Source: Luzula sylvatica
Taxonomy: Eukaryota > Streptophyta > Magnoliopsida > Poales > Juncaceae
DNA: 64,000 nucleotides
Direction of reading: 5' to 3'
NCBI GenBank assembly: GCA_946800325.1
Contig: OX326960.1
Span: 21,498,150-21,562,149, forward strand
The position numbers and the translations under genes were made by a program. The notes under the pieces were generated by a model. The model was not told the DNA's origin and searched no databases. It saw nothing but the letters and a program-made list of their open reading frames with translations. Positions 1-10,888 of the stretch are shown here, one piece after another (the stretch's first letter is position 1; each line of letters opens with the position of its first letter).

Positions 1-372
1 CCAGGTTGAATGGGGATCGGTAGTAGAAGGAAGAAGAAAGAAGAAGGCTGATGAAAGAGCGGCGATTAACAAGGAAAGAGAAGAAGGCAAGAGAAAAGAA
101 GGAATAGAAAAGATAGGATTCCAAATCCCGGAATCCAGGAACTCAAAAACCGGATTTTCTAATTCGGTTAGGCTGAGTTAGGATGATTTATAAATTTTCA
201 TTTATAATTATTCATGCAATTAAACATTAAGGTATTTAGGAGTAGTAATTTTTAGTTAGATTAGGGCAAATACCTTATTAATTGTATGATTTGTAAACAT
301 TTGGAAATTTATAAATATTATAATAGATGTAGGACTTTAGAGCCTACTCTATTTTTCTCAAAAAAAAAAAAT
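1..372 (+). mobile_element. 3' end of a retroposon with A-tail (fragment)
   Basis: An open frame runs from the window edge to about position 180 and is rich in K, R and E. It is followed by about 180 bases of AT-rich sequence ending in a run of 12 A (361-372). A basic C-terminus followed by a 3' UTR and poly(A) is what a LINE ORF1 or retroposed transcript would leave. The left part lies outside the window, so the family cannot be named. It could also be a processed pseudogene. Confidence 0.35.
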
Positions 373-380
373 CGCACATA

Positions 381-580
381 ATGTAGGCCGCTAGGTTTAG
401 TCTTCACTCACGTAAAAAATAATATAATAATAATAACTTTTTTATCTGATATGGTGAGTATCTACGACTCCATTGACGACAATATTTTTCATAACTCCAC
501 TCATTTCTTTCTCTTGAAAAATCTATCCATTCTGGATGACGAAACTACAAAAATAAAATAATAATAATTATTAAATATGA
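381..580. repeat. Dispersed repeat, copy 1 (partner at 52837-53025)
   Basis: This stretch, containing CCGCTAGGTTTAGTCTTCAC and a TAATAATAATAA tract, is repeated with few differences at 52837-53025 in the same orientation. No open frame is visible. Copy 1 is closed on the right by the MITE at 587. The family is unknown; it may be the end of a larger element. Confidence 0.6.
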
Positions 581-586
581 AAAAAC

Positions 587-988
587 CAATGTTGCAAATA
601 GCGTGTAGCGGTCCGTAGCGTGGTGATCATTTTTCGTAGAGATAGCGAGTAGCGTGCGCAATTGCAAGAGCTATTTCGGATGATATAAGTTGTAGCGTAT
701 AAAATAATTCATTAAATATATGAAAATAAGTATTTTCAACAAGTCAAAATATCTCTACATAAAAAAGAGACATAGATTTTTGGTTTAATTATCAACCAAA
801 ATATTTTTTAATTATTAAAAATTTTAAGAAATAAATTTCTTTAATTAAATTCATTTTATTTCTTAAAAATTAATCTAAAAAAAAATATTTAGATGTAACG
901 GGTTACAAAACTGCAGCGCGTAGCGTTTTGCCTCTAAACTAAGCTATATCGATATTGCATCGCGTTTAGCGAAACTATTTACAACCAT
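587..988. mobile_element. hAT-type MITE
   Basis: The left end reads CAATGTTGCAAATAGCG and the right end, on the complement, reads ATGGTTGTAAATAG, giving imperfect terminal inverted repeats. The flanks are GAAAAAAC (579-586) and GAAAAAAAC (989-997), close to an 8-bp hAT target duplication. The interior has repeated GTAGCG motifs and no coding capacity. The CAATGTTGCAAA end is shared with the hAT derivatives at 4485-6297 and 33930-34503. Confidence 0.6.
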
Positions 989-1119
989 GAAAAAAACATA
1001 AAAAAAATACTGAAAAAAAATTATTTAACGCATTTAAATTTTGAACCCGTTTCCCTTGAAATTGAGGTAGCCCTCGCCTCCCAACTCCCAATGCCTGGTT
1101 ATGAAATGTATCATCTACG

Positions 1120-1526
1120 CACCATGTTCCGCGGATACTTCAAAAATCAAGTTGTGTCGTATCGGATATCGATATTCGTCGGATACGTATCAGATACTCC
1201 ATGTTGCGTATCCGAATATTTTATCCTAAATAATAACGGATACTTATAACGCATCAATATGTACACTTGAAAAACAAAAAAATAAATTTTAAATTTAAAT
1301 AAATGAATAACACATATACATAAATAACTAAATATGTAATAGACATTTGCTTAATCGGAAGTTATTTATATAATAACAAAATTTTGATATATTTAGAGTC
1401 AAAACATAATATATATAAAAATACAAATATTTAATATATAAATTATAATTAATAAAATAATATATAAATTATAATTAATATATATATTTTTTTAAATTGT
1501 CGTATCGCCATATCCATATTGTATCG
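1120..1526 (+). mobile_element. GGATAC-rich hAT-type MITE, 3' end degraded
   Basis: It begins with CATGTTCCGCGGATACTTC, matching the left end of the intact element at 35253-35809 (CTATGTTACGCGGATACTTC). The interior has CGGATAC and GTATCGGATA motifs. The right end stops within the GTATCGCCATATCC motif and lacks the expected CAACATAG terminus. No target duplication was found. Confidence 0.5.
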
Positions 1527-1630
1527 GAGCAGGCTCAAACTACAAAATATTAAATTTAGTAAGTCAAAACCTTGTCAAGAGCAATGCCTCCTTCAGTTAC
1601 CCTCGGAGCAGGCTCCAAATCAGACATGCG

Positions 1631-1983
1631 TGTTAGGATCGTCGTCGCAAACACACACACAAGAACAACACACGGAGAAAAGTATTTTTACGTGGAAACC
1701 CTGAAGGGAAAAAATCACGGCCGCCGACACTCAAACTATTTTACTATACTGGAGAAAGAGAGAATACAATTATTGGTATTTGTTGGAATGAATAAAACTC
1801 TAGCCCTTTATTTATAGCTAAACTCCTACCCAATACAAGGAAATAATACAGGGAAATAATCATTGCCTTAATTACCATTCAATCATGGCAATAACAATAT
1901 ATGGAGAAATTTCCTATCTCCACAAGGTTTCTTTTTTCCAATTTCCTAATCCTCGGGTTTCCAAAAGTCTCCATACCATAACA
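1631..1983 (-). repeat. 3' LTR of minus-strand Copia-B
   Basis: On the minus strand this 353-bp block starts TGTTATGG and ends ATCCTAACA, so it has TG...CA ends within a short inverted repeat. Just inside it, at about 1984-2010, the minus strand is purine-rich (GGGAGAAAAAAAG), as expected for a polypurine tract. The Copia RNase H domain follows on the same strand. The partner 5' LTR is missing because the element is truncated at 14893. Confidence 0.6.
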
Positions 1984-2490
1984 ATTTCCTAATCTTTTTT
2001 TCTCCCATCCCGACGACAGCTCCCACGGCTTACGTGACCAGCCCCACTGAGGCGACGCACAGCCTCAGCTTGTAGGTGGGGACTTCCTTGGTCAACATAT
2101 CTGCAGCATTCTTGGCACCTTGGATCTTCTCTAACGACATGATCTCGTCCTTCACAAGTTTTCGGATGTAGTGATACTTCAGTTGGATGGACATCCAACT
2201 CACCGTCGTGCCTCCCATCGTGAAGACATGACCGAAAGTGCTCTTCCGACTATCCACATCACCTCCTAGGTCAGCATCCACAAAGTCTTGCAAACTCGTG
2301 CCACCTTTCTTGTACCACATCGCCATGCTTGCGGTGCCCTTCAAGTATCTCAGTAGCCACTTGATCGCCTCCCAGTGCTCGATGCCAGGGTTCGCCATGA
2401 ACCGGCTCACGACTCCCACTGCATGGGAAATGTCGGGTCTTGTGCACACCATGGCGTACATTAGGCTACCCACTGCCGATGAATACGGCA
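1984..2490 (-). pseudogene. Copia-B RT end and RNase H (split, deleted)
   Basis: The minus-strand frame at 2030-2490 encodes the end of Copia reverse transcriptase and RNase H: PYSSAVGSLMYAMVCTRPD, then a DADLGGD motif (normally DADWAGD) and VSWMS. About 60 residues are then missing before the terminal KYHYIRKLVKDE and ADMLTK motifs. The lost part contains the central RNase H acidic residues, so the domain cannot be active. The upstream half of the same gene continues in frame at 12784 (ending EEKKMMEN), on the far side of Copia-A. Both pieces were one gene before Copia-A inserted. Confidence 0.85.
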
Positions 2491-2495
2491 TGTTC

Positions 2496-3423
2496 TGAAA
2501 GAAATGCAGTTTCAGGTCAACCGTAAAAGTGTACACACAAGGACACACGAACGTACGCGTTCGAGAAGACGGATGGATGCACAATAGGATTGTGCAGAAT
2601 TGGGCGAAATAGCACTGTGCGTCATGACGCACAATATGGTGCGTCATGACGCACCTAATGTGTTTAATCTGCAATGGTTGTGGACTTAGCCAAATTCAGG
2701 AAAAATACAGTTATGTGTCATGACGGACCATATTGTGCGTCATGACGCTACAATGCGTATTTTGTCCAGAAATTTTTTGGCATCGTGCGTCATGACGGAC
2801 CATATGGTGCGTCATGACGCACTATGTTAAAAAGTTGTTTTCTGGCAGTTTTTGGTACACACAGTTTGGTGTGTCTAAAACGTGCCTTTTGGGTGTCCTT
2901 ATCCTATTTAGTATAAATAGGATAATTCTCTCTCTCTTGAATAGGGGATTTTGTCCAGATCATTCGATTTAGAGAGAGACACTTTTTCTTAGAGTGAAAG
3001 GGTGCGAAGAAAGAGAGAAACGAGAAAAGAGATTTTTCTCGGTTTAGAGAATCAATTCAATCAAGCAAGTTTACTGGTATATCGTCTAGGCATGTATACC
3101 CGTAACCGAGGTGCTACGACTCACGATGGATACGCATAGAGGAGCGACACTTGTGGCTCTTCGTTGTGATCGAACCAAAGGAGCGAAAACTGTCAATGAA
3201 GCGGTGAGAGACGTATGGGCGTGGGACGCGCGTTTTGTCACCAACGTGACAAGGAGAAAAGAGAATAAGCGATCAACCCTTCGAGCGTGATCAATTTCAC
3301 GCCGATAATTGACTATCCTACTTTGCATCGTGCCCTCGATATCGGAGCGAGATCTCGAGATTTGGGAACCGGACCGGTCCTTCATATCCGCTGAGATTCG
3401 AGGGTCGGGAGTATATCCCTTCA
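2496..3423 (+). repeat. 5' LTR of Copia-A
   Basis: This is a 928-bp LTR starting TG and ending CA, immediately followed by T and the primer-binding site. It matches 8475-8792 (its start) and 12681-12783 (its end). A likely TATA box, GTATAAATAGG, lies near 2911. The upstream part, presumably U3, carries six GTCATGAC palindromes, annotated separately. Confidence 0.85.
2611..2826. promoter_or_regulatory. Cluster of six GTCATGAC palindromes in LTR
   Basis: GTCATGAC occurs at 2621, 2643, 2717, 2739, 2789 and 2811, usually within GTGCGTCATGACGCAC. CGTCA and TGACG half-sites abut, and TGACG is the known core of as-1/TGA-type bZIP sites. The half-site ATGACGCACAAT at 2624 closely resembles the second half of the classic as-1 element. 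The cluster sits about 100-300 bp upstream of the likely TATA box, where a transcription control region is expected. Binding is inferred, not shown. Confidence 0.5.
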
Positions 3424-3424
3424 T

Positions 3425-3436
3425 TGGTATCAGAGC
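3425..3436 (+). other. Primer-binding site of Copia-A
   Basis: TGGTATCAGAGC, one base after the LTR end, is the standard plant Copia primer-binding site complementary to the 3' end of initiator tRNA-Met. It fixes the LTR boundary and the plus orientation. Confidence 0.9.
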
Positions 3437-4235
3437 AAACGCTGAGATTTGAGGGTCGAATTATAGTCGTATATTCGATATGCGCACGGGTTATCAAAGT
3501 ACGTACCCGTTTGCATGCAAATTGGTGATTGAAATGAAATTAGGGCAGAAAGGGCAAACAACATGTTGTGCGTCATGACGCACGAACGGGTACGTCGTGA
3601 CGCACGCCATAGGTTGCCACGGATCTGCGGGGACGCGTAGGTGCGTCATGACGGTAGGTTCTGTATGTTGTGACGGACTACAGTACAAAGTTGTGCAGTA
3701 GGTGCGTCATGACGGACGAAACTATGCGTCATGACGCCAGGTCTCTGGAGATTTTGGGTGCTCGTCCGTCGTGACGGACGAGATGGTGCGTCATGACGGA
3801 CTGTACAAAAATCATGTGTAAAGAATTACACGAGGTGGTGCGTCATGACGCAGCTTATGGTCCGTCATGACGGACTGTACAAAAAAATCATGTGTAAAGA
3901 GTTACACGAGGTGATGCGGGTGCGTCATGACGCACAAGCCCCTGGTTGCCATATTTGTTTTTTTACTACAAATTTCGAAAATTCTATAAAGGTTCAAGAG
4001 TCGTATTGGATACGATTGGATAAACATCCTACCTAAATAACGGGATCCCACCTGATAGGCTAAAGTCACTTGTGGGAGGAACGGAAATATGGGTCTTGAG
4101 TGTTATGGACTTGGAGTCCCGTATCGGTATGAGGGTTATCGATTCGAAAAAATAACACTTTCATATAATCATCATGTAAGCCTACAAGATAAGTACGCAA
4201 CGCTAGTAAAACAATCTTTGTTTCATTTGTAGATC
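3437..4235 (+). repeat. Copia-A untranslated leader with GTCATGAC array
   Basis: GTCATGAC occurs at 3572, 3644, 3705, 3728, 3790, 3842, 3864 and 3924, with GTCGTGAC variants near 3594 and 3769. A segment of about 74 bp around 3798-3848, including a GTACAAAAATCATGTG motif, is repeated at about 3872-3925. No coding frame is convincing. The last 150 bases before the gag start are conserved on the minus strand of Copia-C at about 19540-19690. Confidence 0.7.
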
Positions 4236-4484
4236 ATGTCTTCAATTAACATCAGCACCTTATCGATTAGATCGGTATTAGAAAAGGATAATCTAGTGGG
4301 TCGAAACTATCTAGATTGGCACCGAAACCTGAGAATTATTCTTAGGCAAGAGGGTAAAAGCCACGTATTGGATACGGAACTAGTGGAACCGGACCCCAAT
4401 GCTACGGCTGAGGAATAGGCCGCATTTGAGAAACTTAAGAAGGACTCAAATGACGTTACATGCCTCATGTTGGCGTGTATGGAC

Positions 4485-6297
4485 CAATGTTGCAAATGAC
4501 GGAAAACGGTACGGTACGGTACGGTACGATCGGTCATCGTTTTAGTGTTTTACCGTAAAATGGTTAAAAAACGGTTACTTAAATCGACAATATTTTATAA
4601 CAATTATAATAAAAATTAAGAAATATAACAAACAAAAATAGAATAATTCAATTTTTAAATTCAAATTAAACATACATGAAAGTCCAAAATTAAAAATAAC
4701 ATATGAAATACTAATAAAACATATCAAATAGTCCATCGACATAAATATATAATCCAAATTAAAATTTAAATCAAACAAACACTAAATTATAAAATCGTTT
4801 GGTGCCAAATCCGTCGAAGTTGATCCATTTGGTGCCACATCATCTCCCTCCATTACCGTATCCTCACCCGAATCACTCGAAGAAAATTCCTCATCATTAA
4901 CCTCCCTCGTCTCGGATTCACTATCACATTCATCACCAATATCGAGTCGTGACCAATGTTGAGCCAAACGAGATTCGGATGCTAAGAGGGTATCTTCAAT
5001 CGTGGCGCAATTCAATTTTTCTTTTCGAGCATCCATCAACCTCGCATTGAATTGTACATACACTAACTCGCTTAACTTTTTCGATGTTAACCTATTTCGT
5101 TTTTTTGTATGAATCTATTTTCAAATGAAAATAAATAAATTTTTATAAATAATGTTTAAGATAAATTAGAAAAAAATATATAAATACAAAATTACAAGTC
5201 ATACCCCTTCGAAAGTGCTCCAATTCCTCTCGCACCCGGATGAACTAGTCGTTAAAGATAGAATTCGTATCGCCATTGTTCGCAAATTTGGAGTATCGAC
5301 GCCATGACTTATCCACCATTTAACTATATTTTTTTTTTTAACAATTCCCGAACATAAATGTTTACAATAGTTGCATTTGACCTTTGCAATATTATTATCT
5401 ATTACTTTTTCGCCATAATTCCATCCTATATCCTTTTGTTCACGTGTAGGTGTACTCATATTAGAGGTACTTCCACTTTTGGTGTTAGAAGCCATTGATC
5501 TGAAAAAAAAATGAAAAAAAAAAAAATTCATCTCTGCCTCTGCCTCTGGACTCCAGTAACTATTTCCATTTTTTTCAAATCAGTAACTATTTTGAATTTT
5601 TTTTGCTATGATGATTTGAATTTGAAGCCATTGATCAGTAACTATCTCCATTTTTTACAAGTAATTTGAAGCCTTTTTTTTTGCCATTGATTTGAAGCCA
5701 TTTTTTTTCAGATCAGTATACAATTTGTGATTTGAATTTTTTTTAACTTGCACTTTTTAACTTCCACTTTTCAGATCAGTATCCAATTTACAAGTAAAAA
5801 TCACAAATTGCCATGAAAATCACAACTCACCAGAAATGTTGTCGTGGTATGCGTCGAAAATAGTCGTCTCTTGCTGGCAAGCCTTTTGCCCGCTCTTGCC
5901 GTGGAGAAAAACGTCGTAAAAATATCTTTCTTGGTCGTTTTTCCTTCTACCCTAGGGCGCTGCCATGCTTTTCTTTTCTTTCTTGTGTTGGTCGTGAGAT
6001 GAGAAGGAAGGTTAGAGAGATGAATGATTAAGTGGTACTGAGATGAGAAGGAAGTAAAAGAACTAACACAATTTTGGGCTGCAACAAATGACCCAAATAA
6101 ATGTAATATTCAGTAGCCCATCACAGTTTTATGAAAAAAACGATAAAAAAACAGTGTTTAAAACATTTTTTGAAAAAAAAAAATGGTCAAAGACAGTAAA
6201 AAAATGGTTGACCGTTTTTTGAAATTTTCTTGTAAAACAATACAGTCAGGCACCGTTTTACCATTTTTTGACCGTTTTACACCGTTTTACACCGTTG
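4485..6297 (-). mobile_element. Internally deleted hAT element in Copia-A gag
   Basis: The ends are CAATGTTGCAAATGACGG at 4485 and, on the complement, CAACGGTGTAAAACGG at 6297. Removing it rejoins the gag codons. The flanking repeat is only GAC (4482-4484 and 6298-6300), or TGGAC if the terminal TG is counted, rather than the 8 bp usual for hAT. The target duplication is therefore unresolved. ACGGTACGGTACGG repeats and poly-T tracts lie near the ends. Confidence 0.75.
4782..5531 (-). pseudogene. hAT transposase remnant: BED finger joined to hAT C-terminus
   Basis: The minus-strand frame at 5199-5531 starts near MASNTKSGSTSN and shows a BED-type zinc finger (VKCNYCKHLCSG). It then jumps directly to a hAT dimerisation motif (LSLTTSSSGCERNWSTFEG). 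A further exon at about 4782-5123 continues with KKRNRLTSKKLSELVYVQFN and an acidic tail, the usual end of plant hAT transposases. The whole catalytic core is missing. What remains could at most encode a DNA-binding and dimerising protein. Confidence 0.8.
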
Positions 6298-7308
6298 GAC
6301 TCAAGTCTTCAAAAATAGTTTGAGGACTCGGATGCATACTTGATAAACGTTGTGCTCGAGGAAATGTTCCAAGAGCAGGAGCGTATTGAACGGTTCAATA
6401 CACTCAAAGAGTTGGTAAACTGCAAGATGCCTTAGGGGCCTTTGGTGAGTACTCACGTTTTGAAAGTTCAAGCTCTCATAGACCGTCTAGGAAAGTTGGG
6501 AGAGAAATTGTCGAAGATTATGCAACATGATTTGATCTTGTGTGCACTTCCTCCAATGTTTTCTCCGTTTGTGACTAATTATCACATGCATTCGATGGAT
6601 AAGACGATCCCTGAGCTTCATGGAATGGTCAAGAATTTTGAGTCGGAGATGTTGAAGACATCCGGGGAGAACAAGGCAAGAGTTGCCGGGAATGTTCTCA
6701 TGATTCAGAATAAGGATCGAAAGAGATCAATGTACAAGGGTGGTTCGGCTAAGAAACGTTCGAAGCCGAATAAAAAGGGAAAGGAGAAATCCAAGGGTGG
6801 AATGACATCCGGGTTGGTTATTGAAGGATATACCGACGCCAGTAACCAAACATGTGTCGATGACTTTCGATCAAAAAGCGGATACGTGTTTTGTCTAAAT
6901 GATGGAGCGGTCGTATGGAAGAGTTCCAAACAACCCACAATAGCAGACTCTACAACTGAATCGGAGTATATTGCAGCTTTCGAAGCGGCAAAGGAGGCGG
7001 TATGGATCAAGAAGTTTATGTCAGAACTTGGTGTAGTCCCGAGTATCTCGGAACCTGTGGTTGTGTATTGCGACAATACGGGCGTAATATCACAGTCCAA
7101 GGAACCGAGGGCACATCATCGCTCCAAACACATACCCAGAAAATTTCACTTGATCCGTGAGATTTTGCAACGAAAGGATATGATCATTGAAAAGATTGAT
7201 ACTGACATGAATGTTGCGGACCCGTTTACTAAACCACTCTCGCAAGCGAAGCATGATTACCATGCGAAAGCTATAGGTTTGAGATACCTAAAGGAGGATG
7301 AGAGTTAG

Positions 7309-8474
7309 TTAGTTATCTAAAACGATAGTTTCGTTGGACGAGATTAGTTGTATTGATAGTAGTAAACGTCGTATCACCCCAAACTTATCTTATAGTAATG
7401 CAATTCGAGATTTTTAAAAAAATTCATTTGCATTTACCTTATATGAAAACTGTGTGCGGGTTGTGTAATATGATTGTTACATGAACCCTGATTTGAGCTT
7501 GTGTGGACGTCGGCATAATTGATGATTATGTGCAGCAAAACCGTCACACCTAAAGTTTCATTTCTAAACATCCCTAGTCGCGGGTCAGTTTGCTTGAGAG
7601 AGAAGCATTTCTATTATCATATAATAGACTGGACATGTACACTAGTACGTTTGCCGAGGAGATGATTATGTTTTGCTAATCATGGGACAAGGTGCTTGTC
7701 GAATCGGTAACGTAGATATATGTTAGGTTACATGTATTGGATATGACCAAAACCGCGAGACCATGACATGGTTTAGTCATTATAGATGGACTTGCGACGA
7801 GTAGGGTTTTAGGTTCTTCATACTAGAGGGGACCATTGATTGCATTACGTGTGTAACACAATGCTTTGATATGACTTTACGCCTGCTGTAACAAGGGGCC
7901 AAAATGGTCATCATTGGGTATTGTCCGAAACACGAAATTCAATATTAGTCTCCAAGATAGGAATTATTTATTCCGAAAGGAAGGATATCTCTTAGGCCGC
8001 TCGATGAATTGATTAACGAAAACTATGGCCATAGTCAATGATATTAAAGGTTAATATCGATTGTAATTTGTTAACTCAATTCGGAATCGAGGATTAAGTA
8101 TAGTTAATCAAGATATAAAGATGACTATCACCATGCCTTTTGATTAACGGATATCGTTAACAAGAGAAATAGTAACCGCTATTCGAGATAGGCACAATGA
8201 TCACAATCATTTTTCGTTTTAACATGGGTAGCCATGATGGAGTGACTAGATCCCGCTCATGGGCTTGTAGGGCTTTGGAAATGGCATACTGCCATCGTTA
8301 AACGAACCTACACGGTCACACAACGAGTCGTACTATGCCGGGCTTGATTACAAGAATTGGCACATATGATGTGCATGGCTTGGTATATTTGATACGCGAG
8401 CTATATTCTCTATGATCGTGCATATTGGATATGCATAAGTACCTTTTAGGTAGATCTGAAATTTAGTGGGAGAC
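7309..8474 (+). other. Copia-A 3' untranslated region and polypurine tract
   Basis: No coding frame is present. The sequence is conserved, inverted, at 9727-10888, downstream of the sibling pol. It ends with AGTGGGAGAC (8465-8474), the polypurine tract just before the 3' LTR. Confidence 0.75.
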
Positions 8475-8792
8475 TGAAAGAAATGCAATTTCAGGTCAAC
8501 CGTAAAAGTGTACACACAAGGACACACAAACGTACGCGTTCGAGAAGATGGATGGATGCACAATAGGATTGTGCAGAATTGGGCGAAATAACACTGTGCG
8601 TCATGACGCACAATATGGTGTGTCATGACGCACCTAATGTGTTTAGTCTGTAATGGTTGTGGACTTAGCCAAATTCAGGAAAAATACAGTCGTGCGTCAT
8701 GACGGGCCATATGGTGCGTCATGACGCTAGAATGCGTATTTTTTCCAGAAACTTTTTGGCATCGTGCGTCATGACGAACCATATGATGCGTC
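8475..8792 (+). repeat. 3' LTR of Copia-A, first part
   Basis: It begins TGAAAGAAATGCAATTTCAG and follows the 5' LTR base by base from 2496 to about 2815. It stops within a GCGTC motif at 8792, where the end of an inverted LTR is joined directly. The missing middle of the LTR corresponds to about 2816-3322. Confidence 0.85.
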
Positions 8793-9726
8793 TGATGGAG
8801 AATATCCTCGGCCCCGGGCCCGCGCAGCGGAATGAAAGGCCCGGTCCGATTCCCCAATTCCCGAGATCACGCCTTGACTTCGAGGGTACGATGCATATAG
8901 AAGGATAGATCTATACCAGTTCCAAATTGATGGAACACGAAGGGTTGATCGCTGCCTTCTATTCCTCCGGTCACGTTGGTGACTTTACGCGCGTCCCACA
9001 CCGTGCGTCCTTCACCACTCGTTCCCGTTCTTCGATCCTTCGGTTCGATCACCACAGAGAGCACCAAGTGTTGCTCCTCCACACGTATCCACCTTGAGTC
9101 TGAAGACGCCGGACACGGATACACCTGCCTAGACGATGTACCGGTGCACTTGCTCGATCTCGATTGATTCTCTATTAACCGAAAAGCCCCTTTTCGGTTT
9201 TCACTATTCTCTCTCTTTAATGGATATCCAATATCTATTAATTACTCTCAAAAGGAATGATTAACTGTGCCAGGAGAGAGAGAGAGAGATCCTATTTATA
9301 CTTAGATAGGATAAGGACATCCAAAAGGTACTTTTTGGACTCACCAAATCGTGTGTACCAAAAACTGCCAGAAAACAGCATATTAACACAGTGCCTCATG
9401 ACGCACCATATCGTGCGTCATGACGCACCATGTAAATTTAACTTTCCAAAAGTTACTGGACAAAATACGCATTCTAGCGTCATGACGCACCATATGGTCC
9501 GTCATGACGCACCATGCAATTTTTCCTGAATTGGCTAAGTCCATAATCTAGTGAACTAAAACACTATGGTGCGTCATGACGCACCATATCTTGCGTCATG
9601 ACGCACAGTGTTATTTTGCCCAATTCTGCACAATCCTATTATGCATTTTACTGTCTTCTCGAACGTGCTTGTTCGTGTGTCCTTTTTGTACACTTTTACG
9701 GTTGACCTGAAACTGTATTTCCTTCA
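8793..9726 (-). repeat. 3' LTR of the inverted sibling Copia
   Basis: This is a 934-bp LTR. On the minus strand it starts TGAAGGAAATACAG at 9726 and ends TTCTCCATCA at 8793. The polypurine tract AGTGGGAGAC lies just inside (plus-strand GTCTCCCACT, 9727-9736). It has the same GTCATGAC palindromes as the Copia-A LTR (for example near 9420, 9480, 9500, 9570 and 9595). Confidence 0.85.
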
Positions 9727-10888
9727 GTCTCCCACTCAATTTCAGATCTACCTAAAAGGTACTCATGCATATCCAATATGCACGATTTATAGAGAATACA
9801 ACTTGCGTATCAAATACCAAGTTATGCACATCCAATGTGCCAAATCTTTTAATCAAGCCCGACTTAGTCCGACTCTTTGTGTGACCGTGTAGGTTCGTTT
9901 AACGATGGCAGTAGGCTGTTTCCAAAGCCCTACAAGCCCATGAGCGGGATCTAGTCACTCCATCATGGCTACCCATGTTAAAACGAAAAATGATTGCCAT
10001 CATTTGTGCCTATCTCGAATAGCGGTTACTAGCTCTCTTGTTTACGATATCCGTCAATCAAAAGGCATGGCGATAGTCATCCTTATAATTTGATCAACTA
10101 CACTTATTTCCCGTTTCCGAGTTGAGTTAACAAGTTCCAATCGATATTAACTATTAATACCATTGACTGTGGCCACAGTTTTCGTTAATCAACTCATTGG
10201 GGGCGCCTAAGAGATGTATGTTCCTTTCGGAATAAACAATTCCTATCTTGGAGACTCACATTGAATTCCGTGTTTCGGACGATACCCAATAATGACCGTT
10301 TAGCCCCTGTTACGGAAAGCGTAAGATCATATCAAAGTACTGTGTTACGCACGTAACGCAATCAATGATCTCCTCAAGTATGAAGAACCAAAATCCTATC
10401 CGTCGCAAGTCCATCTATAATGACTAAACCATGTCATGTACTCGCGGCTTTGGTCAAAATCCAATATATGTAACCTAACACATATTTACATTCCCGATTC
10501 GACAAGCACCTTGTCACATGATTAGCAAAACATAACCATTTCTCGGCAAACGTACTAGTGTACACGTTCAGTCTATTATCTAATAATAGAAATGCTTCAC
10601 TCTTAAGCAAGCTGATCCGTGACTAGGGATATTTAGAAATGACGCTTTAAGTGTGACGGTTTCGCTGCACATAATCATCAATTATGCCGACACCCACACA
10701 AGCTCAAATCAGGGTTCATGTAACCATCATATTACACAACCCGCACACAGTTTTCATATAAGATTGATGCAAAATGATAAAATTTTAAAATCTGAAATTG
10801 CATAACTATAAAGTAAGTTTGGGGTGATACAACGTTTACTACTTTATTAAACTACAATCTCGTCCCACGAAACTATCAGTTTAGATAA
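9727..10888 (-). other. 3' untranslated region of the inverted sibling Copia
   Basis: Non-coding. It is the inverted counterpart of 7309-8474. Together with the flanking LTR and RNase H it forms the second arm of a long inverted repeat. Nothing else is seen. Confidence 0.7.

Larger units (their letters stand above)
4236..7308 (+). pseudogene. Copia-A gag fused to RNase H, interrupted
   Basis: The gag starts at ATG 4236 (MSSINIST, then a DWHRNLRIILR motif typical of Copia gag, UBN2/DUF4219). It has a stop at 4416 and is split by a hAT derivative at 4485-6297. It resumes with EEMFQEQERIERFNTLKEL and, after further stops, runs open from 6442 to 7308 (288 aa). Around residue 120 the lysine-rich gag tail (KKGKEKSKG) passes directly into RNase H (GGMTSGLVIEGYTDAS, TESEYIA, VYCDNTG, ADPFTKPL). 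The zinc knuckle, protease, integrase and RT are therefore deleted with the frame kept. The RNase H is nearly the same as that encoded at 10889-11405 on the minus strand. Confidence 0.85.

Noticed and set aside
1519..1817. Small plus-strand frames of 61 and 81 aa
   Set aside because: They overlap the Copia-B LTR (1631-1983) and its flank. No conserved motif is present.
2611..3935. CRISPR-like array of short palindromic repeats
   Set aside because: Spacing is irregular (20-75 bp), the units vary, they sit inside LTR and leader sequence of a plant retrotransposon, and no cas genes are present.
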